Source of the DNA: Dentipellis sp. KUC8613
Lineage: Eukaryota; Basidiomycota; Agaricomycetes; Russulales; Hericiaceae
Assembly: GCA_002286715.1 (NCBI GenBank)
Contig: NSJX01000055.1
Span: forward strand, 1 to 64,000
Direction: 5' to 3'
Length of the DNA: 64,000 nucleotides
Shown: piece by piece, positions 11,133-23,726 of the stretch
Position numbering within the stretch: position 1 is the stretch's first letter
How the letters are laid out: each line of letters begins with the position of its first letter
Notes under the pieces: generated by a model
The model's input: only the letters and a program-made list of their open reading frames with translations
What the model was told of the DNA's origin: nothing
Databases searched by the model: none
Program-made: the position numbers and the translations under genes

Positions 11133-12046
11133 GGCCAGCGAGATGCGTTTCCGTTTTTTTGAGGAGACAGTCGAGGAGAACGTCGGATGCTAGTCGTCAG
11201 GAAAGTTGAAAGGATGCCCCGGACATAGAGATCGCGGAGATGTAGTCGGCAAGCTACAGCGAAGCATCGTCAGTAGTAGAATCAATGAGGCTATATAAGG
11301 CGTTGAAGAGACTCACAAGGTATAGGCGCATGATGCTTCGGCTTCAACACGGATCCATCGCTTGGAAGTGACAGAATTCGCCTCAAAATGGCGAAGGCAG
11401 CTGACTCTCTACGCAGTGGCCCAGGAACCGTATGAGGTTCGCTAGACCTTTTCTTGTAGGCAAGCCTCGTGCCCGATCTTCGCCACTAGATCGTAGTAGA
11501 CAGTGCGGTGGGGGGGTGAGCGGCTAAGGAAGGCATTTATTGCGCCCTACGCACCCCATGGCACGGTCGACCTCTATCTCTGCGATTTCGATGGGTTACT
11601 CTTCCAGTTGCTTTTGAAGAGCCATATTTACTGCGACCGTCAGTTGCTAAAGTGCTAATGACTTGTTGTTGCAGAAGACTAGTACTCAGACTTGCCTCCG
11701 AGTTGGGTTCAGTTTGCGCCGATCTTCAATCTTATCTTATCTCGTAGACCGTGAAGGACCCTTCCGGGCCTTCAATGACTTCGGAACTGCTTGGCCATTG
11801 ACTCCGAGTCGAAGGAGCTGCTCTCGGACGTAAGATTGCTCTCTCTCTCTGAGCAAATCATAGAAGTGGGTACCATAGTACTGACTTCTCACGAAAACTT
11901 GCAGATGAGAACCCACATAACCACGAACTTCGTTCCCGAACATCTCAATCTTGCGAGTCTTTCTATCGCCAAACCTGTCGCCGGGATCTGCCTGGATATC
12001 ACCCGTCGATTTTCGACCTCTCACATACTGCGAAAGCCTATCTTCA
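11133..12046. other. Intergenic region
   Basis: Between divergent genes. A TATATAAGG box lies near 11291-11299. No supported gene. Short open frames at 11737-12093 on both strands lack recognisable motifs. Confidence 0.45.
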
Positions 12047-13999
12047 ATGTTAATTTATCGGTGGCCCCTTCGCCTCCTTGTCAAACGACGTAAGAATGGG
12101 GTCCAGCAATCGCAGGATGGCAGCGTGCTCACGAAGCTGCCTGTCGAGATCATTCTATTGATCCTGCAAGGACTCGATTTTAGATCTCTCTTGCGTGTGT
12201 CCGCGGTATGTCCTTCAGTTCATCCGCTCAACAACGCGCAGGACATTCATCTCGTCGAAAGACTTGCAGACGGCTTCGCTCTCTGGTCGACGCAAGTCCC
12301 GAGCTTCAATATGTTGTTGCCCGCGCTGCTGAAGGAATACTTGAAGGATCTCTGAGCTCCTCGAGAGTGACTCAACATTTGCAGAGTCTTCTTGACCGTC
12401 GCGTCCGCTGGCACAATGTAGACATGAATAGTTGCCAAACCATCCGACTACCAAATGCCCCGGGCTTGTCACTGACAACCCCAGCTCGGCACACCTCTTT
12501 CACCAATGGCGCATTTGTGACCACTCTTCGCAATCAGTTTCGGCACATCGTGTTGGTCAATATTCTCCTTCCGCCTTTGCACGGATCGAAATCCCGTTTT
12601 ATCAGGATAAACGACTTCAGCCTTCCGCCGGATGCTGTTCTGGATGACTACCTCCCATTTCCGTTGCACAATCCGGTCTCTGATCCTGTTGAACAAGCTC
12701 TAGTATATCCAGGCCTGGATCTTCTCGTATTACTGAAGACAAGCCGATCGTCGCTGGAGGACCAATTTTTCTATGAACTCCATCTTCGATCACTCGAGTC
12801 AGCTGCTCGACGTGTGCACCCAAGATGCGCAATTGCTATTCTCCACGCATCGTTCAAGAAGGCGGAATCAAATTATGAAAGGCCATTCGTCCGAGTCCTG
12901 GGAGATCTTATTGCGCTGCATGACTTTCATGAGACAGGCGTGCGCATCGTTGTCTGGAATTGGGTTACGGGTGAGGCGATTGCGGTCGGTCACTCCATTG
13001 ACAGCCGCTCGGGATTTCACAGCATCTGATTTACATGTGCAGGACATTCGTGACACGCTCATCAGGCATGAAGTTTTGTACGACCTGACGTTTGTTGCTC
13101 CCGACGTGATAATCGCGCTTGTTGCTACTGCGATGTTTGATCCTCATAACCACGTCGTTGGAACGCCTGCATATGCTACAATTCGGGTCTATGGATTGAA
13201 CCCTCCGGATCCAGGGGAAGTAGGCGCACAGCCTTTGATTCTCTTTTTCCCTACTTTCAGCACAGATACATCGATGATGTACGCTTACTGTCACTCCTGC
13301 CAAGGCCAATCTTCGAACTGGGGCTGCTCTGTAGTACCGCCCGTTGTCGCCTTCAGTCTTGGCATTGTAAATCAGGCGAACGGCAAGCCGCCTGCACGGA
13401 CAGATGTGGTTGTCCGTTCTGACGTCTTTGCGTGGCTTTTACAAAGACTTGCCGCTCCCGCATCTCGGTCTCCCGCGATCTTATCCTGGGAAAAATGGGG
13501 GCCGGCTTGGTCGAGACTTTTAAAGCCGGATATGGATTCTCCGCATTATCTGGGGTATGATTCGTGCATTCGTTTGTCATACCGAATACTGAAATGGTCC
13601 AATTTCTCCTTAGCAAGATGGGCGGTGGACGACTTCCAGATTCTTCCGAGCCACCATCCGGGAAAAAGCCGCTCAAGCTCCTGGATTTCTGTGCGGGAAG
13701 ATATAAACCAAATGAACTAGTCCGGAAACCTAGCACGGTTCGGTCGTATATATTCAAGAACCCGATCACTACGTCCTTGCCATATCACGTCGTACTGGTC
13801 CATAATATCCGAAGGCGGAGCGAGTTCTTCATTGACGACGACTCGGTGATGAGCTGTTATGTGCGTATGATTTTTCCTTGTCGATGTGATGACGGTGTAC
13901 TAATTCAAACACAAGTGGGTCGCCCCTGATTTCGTCAGCAACGTCAATGTCATCCTCAATTATGGGATTCCCATTTATGTGGACGTACTCGAGGTATAG
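12047..13999 (+). CDS. F-box protein of an Agaricomycete-expanded family, 576 aa
   Basis: Probably a substrate adaptor for an SCF ubiquitin ligase through Skp1 binding at the F-box; the target is unknown. Exons are 12047-12205, 12262-12970, 13023-13554, 13614-13860 and 13916-13999. The F-box is at about residues 28-75: LTKLPVEIILLILQ, then LLRVSATCRRLRSLV across the first junction. The remaining 500 residues form a divergent beta-rich region. Landmarks shared with the paralogue on the opposite strand are TNGAFVT, VRIVVWNW, WEKWGP, KLLDF and TSLPY. Junctions were chosen because they keep those landmarks in register. The start ATG gives a short basic N-terminus; an upstream exon cannot be excluded. 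Confidence 0.82.
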
Positions 14000-14710
14000 G
14001 GACCGTGGCTTTCGACGTGCCTCGGCCGTTGTAAGTTACACTTTCTAACTCTCGGCTACGAGACCTGCATGGACACTCATAATTTGGTGAATATAGTTGT
14101 GGCTCCAATACATCACTTTCCCGGATGCCGACCCGGGAGCCTGCCATATACATGGGCTGGAGTTATGATGTCTGGTCGATGCAGTGTTCGCCCGAGCATA
14201 CGAAAATGCAGCCGGTCGGACATCCTTCCCCGAATCCCATGGCGCAGCCTTGACCTCAGCCTCCTTGCTCTGCAGACGCCATTTGCATTCCAATACATGC
14301 CGTTGAGCGTGACCGCGCCTGAAAGTGAGCCACAACGTAGAGTCAGTCTCTTGAGGGTCTGACCCGTACATCTGTCGAGTTGCGCCTCATCATCGTGTGT
14401 CAGAGATATTACAGAAGTGCTACATACCGATGCAGCCATCCTTGACGCGGAGCTATTATTGTACTCGAATGTTTGCCTATGTTCACGGGCGGCAGGGACC
14501 TAACAGGTTGAATTCATTTTCTACATCCGCTTCAAACAGCCGCACATGCTGTGGATCCTCCAGTAATTTCTTGCTCAGATAACATCCCTTAGATTCGCGC
14601 GTGTGCAGAATATAGCCCTGGAACTATGCATAAGTTCAAATTTCAACGTCTTTATGGCCCTCTGTCAGTCGTGTTGGATACAGGTAGTTCACAGCAAACG
14701 CCACGCAGGA
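14000..14710. other. Intergenic region between convergent F-box genes
   Basis: Holds the 3' ends of the intact F-box gene and its broken paralogue. Nothing else recognised. Confidence 0.5.
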
Positions 14711-16580
14711 TCATTCAAAAGAAAAAATGTCAAGTCCTGACGGCGGGTCGACATCGAGAGTCTGGATGATGATTATTTGATTCCGATCTGCTGCCGAGAG
14801 ACTGAACCCACGCACCTTCACACCGATCAAATAATGTTCATCCAGCAAGAACCCAGTACGCTGATCCGTCCCAGGCAGGTCGATGGAGGTCGAATAGAAT
14901 GGCAGCGACGTAGTGATCGTGACAGTCTGCCCCGCATCGTCGACCCGCACACAGGCTGTCGTGGGAGCGGTGACGAGTTGGCCCTTTCCCGCGACTCCAG
15001 ATGCAGTGGCCGATTGGCGCATATAAGGACGGACATTGAAGTCGAGGATTTGCTCGGGGCCGAGGACGCGGTCCTCTTCGTACGACGTCGTGAAGATCCC
15101 GAGCAGGCGATCGTGGGAGATCCATCTAGGACGGTCAGAGCATAGGAGGGTGCTGACGAAGGAGGTCTGCCTACCCGTTGTATATGGAGTTCCAGTGCTC
15201 GCGAGACATGTGTCTACAGAACATCCGAGTATTTTCGGGGCCCCATTCCTCCCAAGGGATCGTGACTCCGCCGCTGGGTCTTTCCTTTCTCCGTATTAAA
15301 TCCATGATCGTATCGTGGCGCACGACGAAGAGCAATCCCGGTGAGACAGGCCGAGGGGGACTATGCCGAATGTTGATAGCGTACACGTGGCCGCCAGGAC
15401 GCTTCACGAAGGGAGCATCCCGAGGAATATCTGAATAAAGGGGACACTGAGATATACTGAAACCAATGAAATCGTCAAAACCAAGGTCGGGGAGATAAAG
15501 GAAGACAGGTGTCTGAGCAGTGCTGACAGTGGAAGCTTCTGGGTCCAAAGCCCAGACTTCAAGGCATGGCGTGGAAGATGTAGAGGTGATCAACATTGCG
15601 CGGTATTGTGTGAGGAAGCAAAAATCATACAACCCGTACCCGCCAGAGGAACTCATATCCTGGGCGCAGGTTATTGGTGGTGCCGGAGGACACATGAAGA
15701 GGACAAACGTACGATGAGTTTCACTCCGGTCTTCCAGTTCCAGATGATCAGGACGTAGCTTCTTTGCGAATGGTATACCCCTACCCCAAGCAATGGACCT
15801 GCCACTCGAATCTAGGGTGAATATGCGTGGAAGTATGCCTCCTTGGAGGCTAGCAACGTATCATGCAACGCCGCAGGGTGCGCAGTGGTCCCAAGACTGC
15901 TGAGTGTGCGCAGACGCAAGTGGAGCCAGGATTCTGGATCATCTTCAACTGCATTGTAACCCAGCACTAGAAGATCCTGTGAGATGTCGAAGACGAAGTG
16001 ATTCCCAAAGGCATCATGTTGCATAGGATGAGAAGGAAGATCACTCGACCCTGTGGCCAGCGATACGTGGTGGAGTGGATGACCTGGCGCTACTGCCGGT
16101 GGTAATTGATGTAAAACTCGAGAAATAAACACGCCGTTTGCGACTCTGAGTGTACGAGCCCAAGGCATGTCGATCGTTGTTCGCTTGTTCCAGACCAATG
16201 AGCGCCATGATCCAGCTCGTCGAACGAGAAGGCCCATGCGCTCGCGAGACGAAATATCACTGGGTGGGCCGTCTACGAAACCTTCGGCGCAGAGCTCGAC
16301 GATGTAAAGGAGATCCGGGGTATGATTCACGACGGAGAAGAAGTATTTACAAACCTGATACAATACACGGGGTGTGTCAGTGTCACTACTTCAGAAAGAG
16401 AATACGCACCTGTGCGCAGCGAAGGAGATCTCTTCCCGTAAGATTCCTCAGGATCATGACGATCATTTCATTCGGGAACAAGGAAAATGAGCCAAGAGGT
16501 GGCCTAGCAACGCTCAGATCTGCTTCTCCCCGTGGCGAAGACCCCATGCTGGAGGATAGGAAGAGTACCAGCGAAACCAA
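14711..16580 (-). pseudogene. F-box paralogue with a premature in-frame stop
   Basis: Exons on the minus strand are 16580-16410, 16354-15713, 15659-15175 and 15125-14711, giving 571 codons with one internal stop. The F-box reads LFPNEMIVMILRNLTGRDLLRCAQ then VCKYFF. Conserved landmarks follow: ANGVFIS, VLIIWNWKTG, PWEEWGP, ILDF and STSIDLPG. At 15814-15812 (minus strand) a TAG interrupts exon 2 between HAYSP and IRVAG. Counting that codon as one residue, the HP-to-WNW spacing is exactly 49 positions, the same as in the intact paralogue at 12047-13999. No intron with a usable donor in the right phase removes the stop. All other splice sites and the distal exons remain open, so the lesion looks recent, or it may be a sequencing error. 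The start may be 16580 or the internal ATG at 16547. Confidence 0.75.
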
Positions 16581-17332
16581 GGGGAAGAAGGCGACCGTGA
16601 CTTCTACGTAGCCCAGGCTATAGCGCCTGTAGCAAGCCTGTGCAGAATCGATATCGGCACTGCATACGGGCGCCTGCAGCCCAAGTCTGAGCGCCTACCA
16701 ATATTTGAACCTGGTCACGGTCAGTGGGACGCTGCGTCCATTGATACTTTCTGTTTGTCAGAAACTCTGGGACGCTGATTCATACAGCTGACTCGTCTAC
16801 CTCCGTGTGTTGCTGACGACCGCGTTGGTTCCAGGACTCGAGATGATCCGGCATCAAAGGCCAACGGAGGTGCTGTGAGTCCGCGTTGTGCTCTTGGTGA
16901 CCGTATGGAGGCCCGAGGGTCTCTACTCAGCGGACGTTCCGAGACTGAGGCAGCCCACGGTTACACTGTTTCCAGCGTATGGCTCTGCGTTTATCGACCC
17001 TCGACACGCGCTTCCAATCAAAAGGCGCAAATCTTTCCACGAGGTGACTTGTTCCCCCGCGTTGCGTCGGGACTCCCTGACCATGAGCTTCCTTCGTAGA
17101 TATCGGCGGCAAGTCTTCGTCCCCACATGTATTCTTGCAGATCGCAGGTGTTCGCCCGGGATCTCCTTGACTTCAAGAGACACCCACACCGCAGAAGGCC
17201 CTGCACCAGTCAGTCGATCCCCGATGGTAACACATGGATGTCTCCTCTGGTGGGGAAGAACGCGCCCTTCCGCACATGTGGACCACACCTCGAACGTCAA
17301 CATTGCGTCGTCGCAATGCAGCACAGAAAACT
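16581..17332. other. Upstream region of the sedolisin gene
   Basis: No supported gene. Open frames at about 16875-17358 on both strands overlap each other and show no family motifs. Confidence 0.45.
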
Positions 17333-17339
17333 ATAAAAT
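17333..17339 (+). promoter_or_regulatory. TATA box of the sedolisin gene
   Basis: TATAAAA lies 69 bp upstream of the sedolisin ATG and is followed by a C/T-rich stretch (TCTCCTCCACCCCACC), the usual layout of a strongly regulated fungal promoter. Inferred from position only. Confidence 0.6.
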
Positions 17340-17407
17340 AGCTCTATGGTTTCTGTAAACTCCAAGGACAGCAGTCTCCTCCACCCCACCTTTCCACTCG
17401 AGCAGCA

Positions 17408-19446
17408 ATGGCCAAGTTCTCGCTCTTCTTCCTGTCGCTCGTCACCATCGCCTGTGCGTCGCCGCACGTCTACCGCGATCTGCAGGTGCACGAGTCGCGC
17501 AGCAGCGTCCCATCCGGCTTTACCAAGGTCGGCGCCGCTCCCGAGGACCAGCAGATCACGCTGCGTCTCGGTCTCGTTCAGAGCGACTTCGCTGGTCTCG
17601 AGAAGGCGCTGTACGCTGTCAGCACGCCCAGCAGCGACCAATACGGCCAGCATCTGTCCAAGGAGGAGGTACCAAATTTTTATCTCGATATTACGCTCTC
17701 GACTTGATCTCACCCGAATATTCCTCATAGGTTGAGCAGTTCGTCGCTCCTGCTCCAGAGAGCGTGTCTGCAGTTAAGGACTGGCTGCAATCGAACAATT
17801 TGACGTCCACGACAATCTCGCCTGCCGGTGATTGGTTGAGCATCCAGACCACGGTCAAGCAAGCGAACGCGATGTTCGACACGCAGTTCAGCACGTTCAC
17901 GCACGAGAAGACGAACACGAAGTCCGTGCGCACGATGCAGTACTCGATCCCGGCTGCGCTCAAGGGTCACCTCGACTTTGTGCATCCTACAGTCTCGTCC
18001 GTGTCTTCTCCTTACCACGCGCAATACCGTCCTCATTATCGTTTGACAGTTTCCCGGCGCCTGAGAGAAGGGGTCCGAAAATCAGCAAACCTGTCTCCTC
18101 GCCGCCGCACAACTTGACTGCTAGTGGAGTTGCTGCATCCTGCGGTACCGGCAGGGTCACCCCCGCGTGCCTCCAGTCGCTCTACAGCATTCCCTCTACC
18201 CCTGCGACGCAGAAATCCAACGCGATCGGTGTTGCCGGATTCTACCCTCAGTTCCCTAACAGCCAGGATTTGAAGGTCAGTTCGCAATGTTACACTCGCT
18301 CAGGCATCTGAAACTGATGTATTGTGTACAGCTCTTCCTCCAGCGCGATCGTCCCGACATCTCCTCGTCGACGACCTTCACGTCCCAGTCTGTTGACAAC
18401 GGCCGTAACCCTGGTGGCTCTGGCAATGACATCGCTGAGGCTGTGCGTCTTCCTCGTGCTCGCAGCCGTAGCCGCGTGCTGACTCGTATCTAGAACCTCG
18501 ACATCCAATACACCCTCGGTCTTGCGACCGGCGTTCCCAACGTCTTCGTCTTTGTCGGCGAAAACACAAATGATGACGTCGACGGCTTCCTCGACATCAT
18601 CAACTTCCTGCTCAACGAGTCCAACCCTCCGCAAGTGTTCACTACATCGTACGGCTTTGACGAGAACCAGCTCTCGCGCTCTGTCGCCACGTGAGTCGCC
18701 TGCAGCCGTTCGTCGTGTCTAAAGTCTTACCTGTCTCAAATAGCAACCTCTGCAACGCCTACGCTCAGCTCGGCGCTCGTGGCGTCTCCGTCCTCTTCGC
18801 TTCTGGTGACGGTGGTGTCGGCGGTGGTCAAGCAGGCGAGAGCTGCCGCACTTTCATCCCTCCCTTCCCTGGCGGCTGCCCCTTGTATGTCTATCTTACA
18901 ATCGCAAATTCCGCACCTGCTGAGATTTTTTTCAACAGCCACACCGCCGTCGGTGCTACCGCCGTCTCGCGCAGCGGCACCGAGAGCGCCGCGGCCCTCT
19001 CCTCCGGCGGCTTCTCCAACTACTTCGGCATCCCCGACTACCAGGCGGACGCTGTCGCCGGCTACCTGAAGGCGCTCGGCAGCACGAACCGCGGGCTCTA
19101 CAACGCCTCCGGCCGCGCATTCCCCGACGTGGCCGCGGTCGGCTCCAATGTCGAGATCGCGCTCGACGGCGAGCTCCTCGGGATCGACGGCACGAGCTGC
19201 TCCAGCCCCATCTTTGCGTCCGTCGTCGGTCTCCTCAACGACGCCCTCATTGCCGCAGGAAAGAGCCCGCTCGGATTCCTCAACCCCTTCCTGTACTCCA
19301 CCGGCGCGAGCGCGTTCACCGACATCACCTCCGGCGACAACCCCGGCTGCAACACCAACGGCTTCCCCGCGAAGGCCGGCTGGGACCCCGTCACCGGGCT
19401 CGGCACGCCGAACTTTGCGAAGCTGAAGGCGGCGGTTGGGCTCTAA
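17408..19446 (+). CDS. Secreted sedolisin-type serine protease (MEROPS S53, tripeptidyl-peptidase-like), 569 aa
   Basis: An acid protease that degrades extracellular protein. Exons are 17408-17668, 17731-17996, 18050-18275, 18332-18442, 18494-18690, 18744-18884 and 18939-19446. Residues 1-18 form a signal peptide (hydrophobic core FSLFFLSLVTIA ending ACAS). An S53 prodomain follows, to about residue 190. The catalytic Glu and Asp are E287 and D291 in AEANLD, the oxyanion Asp is in FASGDGG, and the nucleophile is S487 in DGTSCSSP. The C-terminal calcium site is marked by FTDITSGDNPGC and GWDPVTGLGTPNF. All triad residues are present, so an active enzyme is expected. Length matches fungal sedolisins. 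The signal peptide begins at the first ATG after the TATA box. Confidence 0.95.
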
Positions 19447-19849
19447 GTTATGGCTGCGGCCGTATTTAAGGACGTTTGCGTGCATGTGGTCTCGCGTTTG
19501 TAAAACAGTTTCCCGGGTGTACCAGTTTGGTTCAGATCCGGTTGCATAGCATTGTTGTGTATACACTCATTTGCAATGGCATGTCTGCTTTGTATCTCCC
19601 TCTCTTCCAGGGGTTCCGTTGAGCCTATGAGATACCTGTCAGGTAATCTCGATGTGCATTGTAGGATAAGATCGAACCTGAGGAGAGTCGAGAAAGCCAT
19701 CAGCGCTCGTCCCAGCATACTGTCCTGGAGAAATCGTTGACGTTGGCACCATATACGAGCATAGAGCATCCCGGGCAGCCCATTCATTCGGATGCGGAGC
19801 TCGAAAGTGTCGAGTCTTCGCGCATGAGCTCTGCAATTTAAACCTCAGA

Positions 19850-21415
19850 AACGACTGGCTCCATCGCGACCTGCACCGGCTCAAACGAACCCGAAATAAG
19901 ATAGCGAGACGCACGGTCGCGAGAAATTAGAAGCGGTGGTCCACGTCGGGCAGATCGATAGAACGAAGTAGAATAGCAAGGAGGTAATGATCGTAGTTGT
20001 ACGCTCGAGGATGCCGAATTTCAGAGAGATAGTAGTTCCTTCCTCCAATTCTTCGGTCAGGGCTGCGGCGTGATTAGCCATAGTATGTAGTGATGGTGAG
20101 GAAGAACACACCCGCTGGCTATGATGGCCTATCCGGGACTTCAACGGAGGATAGTTCCGTAAAAAAAATCGTCTATTCTTCACCTCTATCCGACCTCTAT
20201 CCGCTTCCAGGAATATCCCGCCTTATTTTCTGCTGCGGCCAGGCTGTCACTGTGCCCTCATGGACGAGAGAGTCGGAGGCGGGCGAAACTTGTCGGCGGC
20301 GTCATCGAACGACGATGGAACATATGCACTTGACGAATGGTATATCCTGCGAAATATTCGACTGGAAGAGAGGGAATAACTTCGATGGTCGGGAAATCAG
20401 AGCCTGAGCCTGAGGGCTTCGTTATCGTTGGTGATGGAATATTCTTGGTCCGCAGACCAGCTCTGGAGGAAGGCTGCGGATGCCATTGCAGAGGGGAGCA
20501 CCAAGCCGTACTTTGGGAGGACGCAAAAAATTGTTAGGCATAGCCCGGCTGATACCGCCACTGTCTTAGATGCAATTTTAAACAGCGCATTGTGACAAGT
20601 TATCAAGGCAAGCATACCACGGCTGTGTCTCCCACCTTCCAGTTTCAATGACCACGAGAATGTCCCGTATCGCATCCACTGTGCCTACGCCGAGCAAAGG
20701 CCCGTTTGGACGGAGACGACATCAGAGCATCAGCGCGGGAATATTGTGCGAGAGCTGCATTTTTACGTGCGATGCAGCAAGTACGCAGGCGGAGGAAAGA
20801 TAAGGTGGGCAGATCTGCCGCATGGCCGTTGGGGTGAAGGTACTAGTGACTCAGTACTACCAGCTCCTGCGAGATATCGCGCGAATGCCTCGCATATACC
20901 AGAGAGATTGGCGTCTCCCTCAAATTCAGGTCTGATCGGAACAGGACCGCCGCTTGCCACAGCCGGAGAAAACAGTTGGTGTATATGAGGGTCCCCCTCG
21001 GACACATCGACCGAGATATACGGCCGGGTCACGAATGTGCCATTCGCAAAGTAGGGGGGCTCGATTTCGGGGAGCTGAAGGTGTGCTGCTCTTCCTATTT
21101 CAGTGAGCGCCCGCTCGCCGGTGCGGCTGTAAAGCCTTCGGCTGCAAGCTCGAATCTGCAGAGGAGCTCTGAAAAGTTACGGGCCGTTCTGTAGAAGGAT
21201 AACAAGACATTTGTGACGGATAAGCGACGGCCAGGAAGCATGGACGAGGAGGGGGCTCACTCGTGTACAACGAAGCCTCTCTCTGACTGTGAAATATGAC
21301 CATTCTCGAACAATCACCTCAGCGAAACCCGACCGAGGCGCTCGCGGGAGAAATTTTAGGACGGTCCGCAGGTGCCAGCTTCTGAAAAGAAGAACCCATG
21401 ATATAGGATGGTTCA
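19850..21415 (-). pseudogene. Decayed third F-box paralogue
   Basis: Scattered pieces in order on the minus strand match the two F-box genes nearby. They are an F-box-like segment with FTVRERLRCTR (about 21290), a spliced-looking continuation ARNFSELL...AAEGF, YFANGTFVT (about 21030), WKVGDTA (about 20630, parallel to WNWKTG) and SIDLPDVDHRF (about 19945, parallel to STSIDLPG). The pieces are in different frames and separated by stops, and the region between the first landmarks is shortened, so it cannot encode a full protein. Boundaries are approximate. This is a homology call by eye. Confidence 0.55.
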
Positions 21416-21419
21416 TAAG

Positions 21420-22066
21420 AGGAGGACCGCGAACGCGAAGGGGTAAAGAATCAAGATAACCCTACGGTCGAAACTTCTAGCGACACTGTCAAGTCGGCCA
21501 GCGCCCACATTGACATGCCTCGTGCGTTCGATGTTATGGCCACCAGGATGTCGTTTGGATCCACATACCTGTTTCGGATCCATGTGGCCAGCATGTGGCA
21601 GCCTGAGAGCGTGAAGGAACGAACGTCGAAGGAACCACAGGAAATTAGTTATCTTATTATCTTTGTGAACATAATTAAGTAGATAGATATTATGCTATAA
21701 TTCGATACCTCGGTTGTCGTCGGGAATGTCCGAGATAAGTGCACAGCCGTTTCGAGGGACGGTTGACTTGACTCCGGTCATCCTCCCCCGTCGACGACAC
21801 TTGATATCCAGAGAGCCTTGAATCATGCGCGCCGTGGTCGCTGTTGGAAGAGGTCTTCGCTGACAGAGTCGTCGGCGACGCGTTCATCTGTTTCCGTGCG
21901 CGTTGTCATGTGATTACCGCGCTCTCTCCGACCGTGACGCCGAACACTTCAACTCCACCTCGCTCAAATGCCGTACTCACATCTCTCTCTTTACTACGTC
22001 CTGCCTCAGTATTTCGCACTAGAAACGACGCCGTCGCTCCGCTGATTTCGCACCAATTCAATCATC
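21420..22066. other. Intergenic region
   Basis: AT-rich patch at 21645-21700; otherwise nothing recognised. The right end should hold the carrier promoter. Confidence 0.4.
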
Positions 22067-23726
22067 ATGGCCAGCGACTCTCTAATTCACTCCATCGCGG
22101 GCGCGGCGGGCGGGATTGTCGCGATGTCAGCTACCTAGTAAGCACCTGCTCCTCATCAGGCCCGACGCATATTGCTCACGGCAGGTGTACGTAGTCCTTT
22201 GATATTTCTGTCGACCAGGGCAGCGATGGAAACGAAGAACGAGAATAAGGTGAGCACTTCAGTCGCTAGTCAGACGTCGGACGCGTGCCATGCCACGCCG
22301 CTTATAGCGGGCAATATCACCCTTCTGGACACGCGTCACTCCACCTTGTCCGTGTTTATTGGCCCCTCAATATGTTACTGACGCGGACGCGGCGTACAGT
22401 CTACGTATCAAGCTGTCGTCGATATCATCAAGCGCGAAGGCGTACTGGGTCTCTATAGCGGCCTGAATTCTAGCCTGCTTGGCATTGCGGTCACTAATGG
22501 GTATGTTCTGACGCTCTGTCTATCTTTACACCCGATAGGAGGCGATACGATCGCACCCTCCGTCCAACGTGCCCTTGGTCATTTGCCGTCCCATGAACGC
22601 GTGATGTTTCGATTCTATCGAGCCGTGTCGTTCGGTGACAGCTGCGTCATGCTGCTGCGGACGTGCGGACGCGTGTTCTATTCGGCAGAGCCACGCGTCC
22701 AAATGTTTCCTTCATAATGCATGAGAAGTGGCGGCCAACTCATTCATAACCTTCTAGTGTTTATTATTATTTTTATGAGCGGTCCAAAGGGGCTATACTC
22801 AGGTCCCGAGGTGGTTCCAAAGCACTGTCTACATTGGAGTCTATGTTGGCAGGACTAATCGCCGGTGGGCATCTTGCCCTCTACCTATCACCGCGGCACA
22901 CATGACAGAAAGCATTCGCGTCTAGGCTCAGCGACGACCGTCATCAGCAACCCCATATGGGTTATCCAGACCTCGCAAGCCGTGCGCACGATGGATTCTG
23001 GTGCGCCTTCTGACGAGGCTTCCTCGAAAGCATCTCCGAGGAAGCTCAGCATCTGGGAGACCATGCTGCAGATCCTGCACAAAGGCGGTCCTGCAGCATT
23101 CTGGCGTGGGATTGGCCCGGCCCTCGTGCTGGTCGTCAACCCGGTGCTGCAGTACACCGTCTTTGAGCAGATCAAGAACGCGCTTGTGCGCCGCAGGCGG
23201 GCTCGCGCAGGCCCGGGCGGCGGTGTGCTCACTGACATGGACTTCTTTGTGCTCGGTGCGCTGTCGAAGCTTGGTACGGGCCCCTGCTTTCCTGCCTACT
23301 CGAAAAGATTGATTGACAGCCTTCTGTCTTCCCAGTCGCAACGTCGATCACCTATCCGTACATGTATGTATTCGTGGTTGGAGCATGCAGCCCCGAGCAA
23401 TTGGGCACTGATTGTCAATCTTTCTGCACAGCGTCGTGAAATCGCGGCTGCAGGCAGGCCATGCGCACGCAGAGCGGTACAAGTCCGCACTGCACGGCCT
23501 CCAGACGATTGTTCAGGAGGAGGGCATCGAGGGCCTCTACAAGGGCGTCGGCAGCAAACTGCTGCAGAGCGTACTGACCGCCGCGATCCTCTTCGCGGGG
23601 CAGCGCCGGATTTACGAAATAACGAAAAGGGTAAGACCCTGTGGATGCCGATATAGACACATCGATGGCTTCTGACAGCTTCCATTCATGCGATAGGCTA
23701 TCGCGCCGGTCGCGTTATCCACCTAG
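22067..23726 (+). CDS. Peroxisomal adenine-nucleotide carrier, PMP47/Ant1-like (mitochondrial carrier family), 312 aa
   Basis: Probably imports ATP into peroxisomes for fatty-acid activation. Exons are 22067-22137, 22195-22249, 22400-22500, 22758-22864, 22926-23273, 23336-23363, 23432-23630 and 23697-23726. The three carrier repeats show modified signatures: YPLIFLSTR (about residues 24-32), NPIWVIQTS and YPYIVVKSRLQ. In generic mitochondrial carriers these begin PxD or PxE; the YPL/NPIW/YPY set is typical of the PMP47 branch. Six membrane segments fit the usual tripartite plan, with EGVLGLYSGL, AAFWRGIGPAL and EGIEGLYKGVG closing each repeat. Exon 6 is only 28 nt, but both of its junctions are needed to rebuild the third signature. 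The third intron (22501-22757) is long for this genome. No classical peroxisomal targeting signal 1 at the C-terminus (ends ALST), as expected for a membrane protein. Confidence 0.88.

Noticed and set aside
15790..15870. A hidden intron that would remove the in-frame stop in the F-box paralogue
   Set aside because: The only GT dinucleotides nearby give the wrong phase or poor donors (GTTGCT, GTCTTG), and removing the segment would shorten a region whose length matches the intact paralogue.
16875..17358. Possible gene upstream of the sedolisin
   Set aside because: Three overlapping frames on both strands, none with family motifs or a consistent splice chain.
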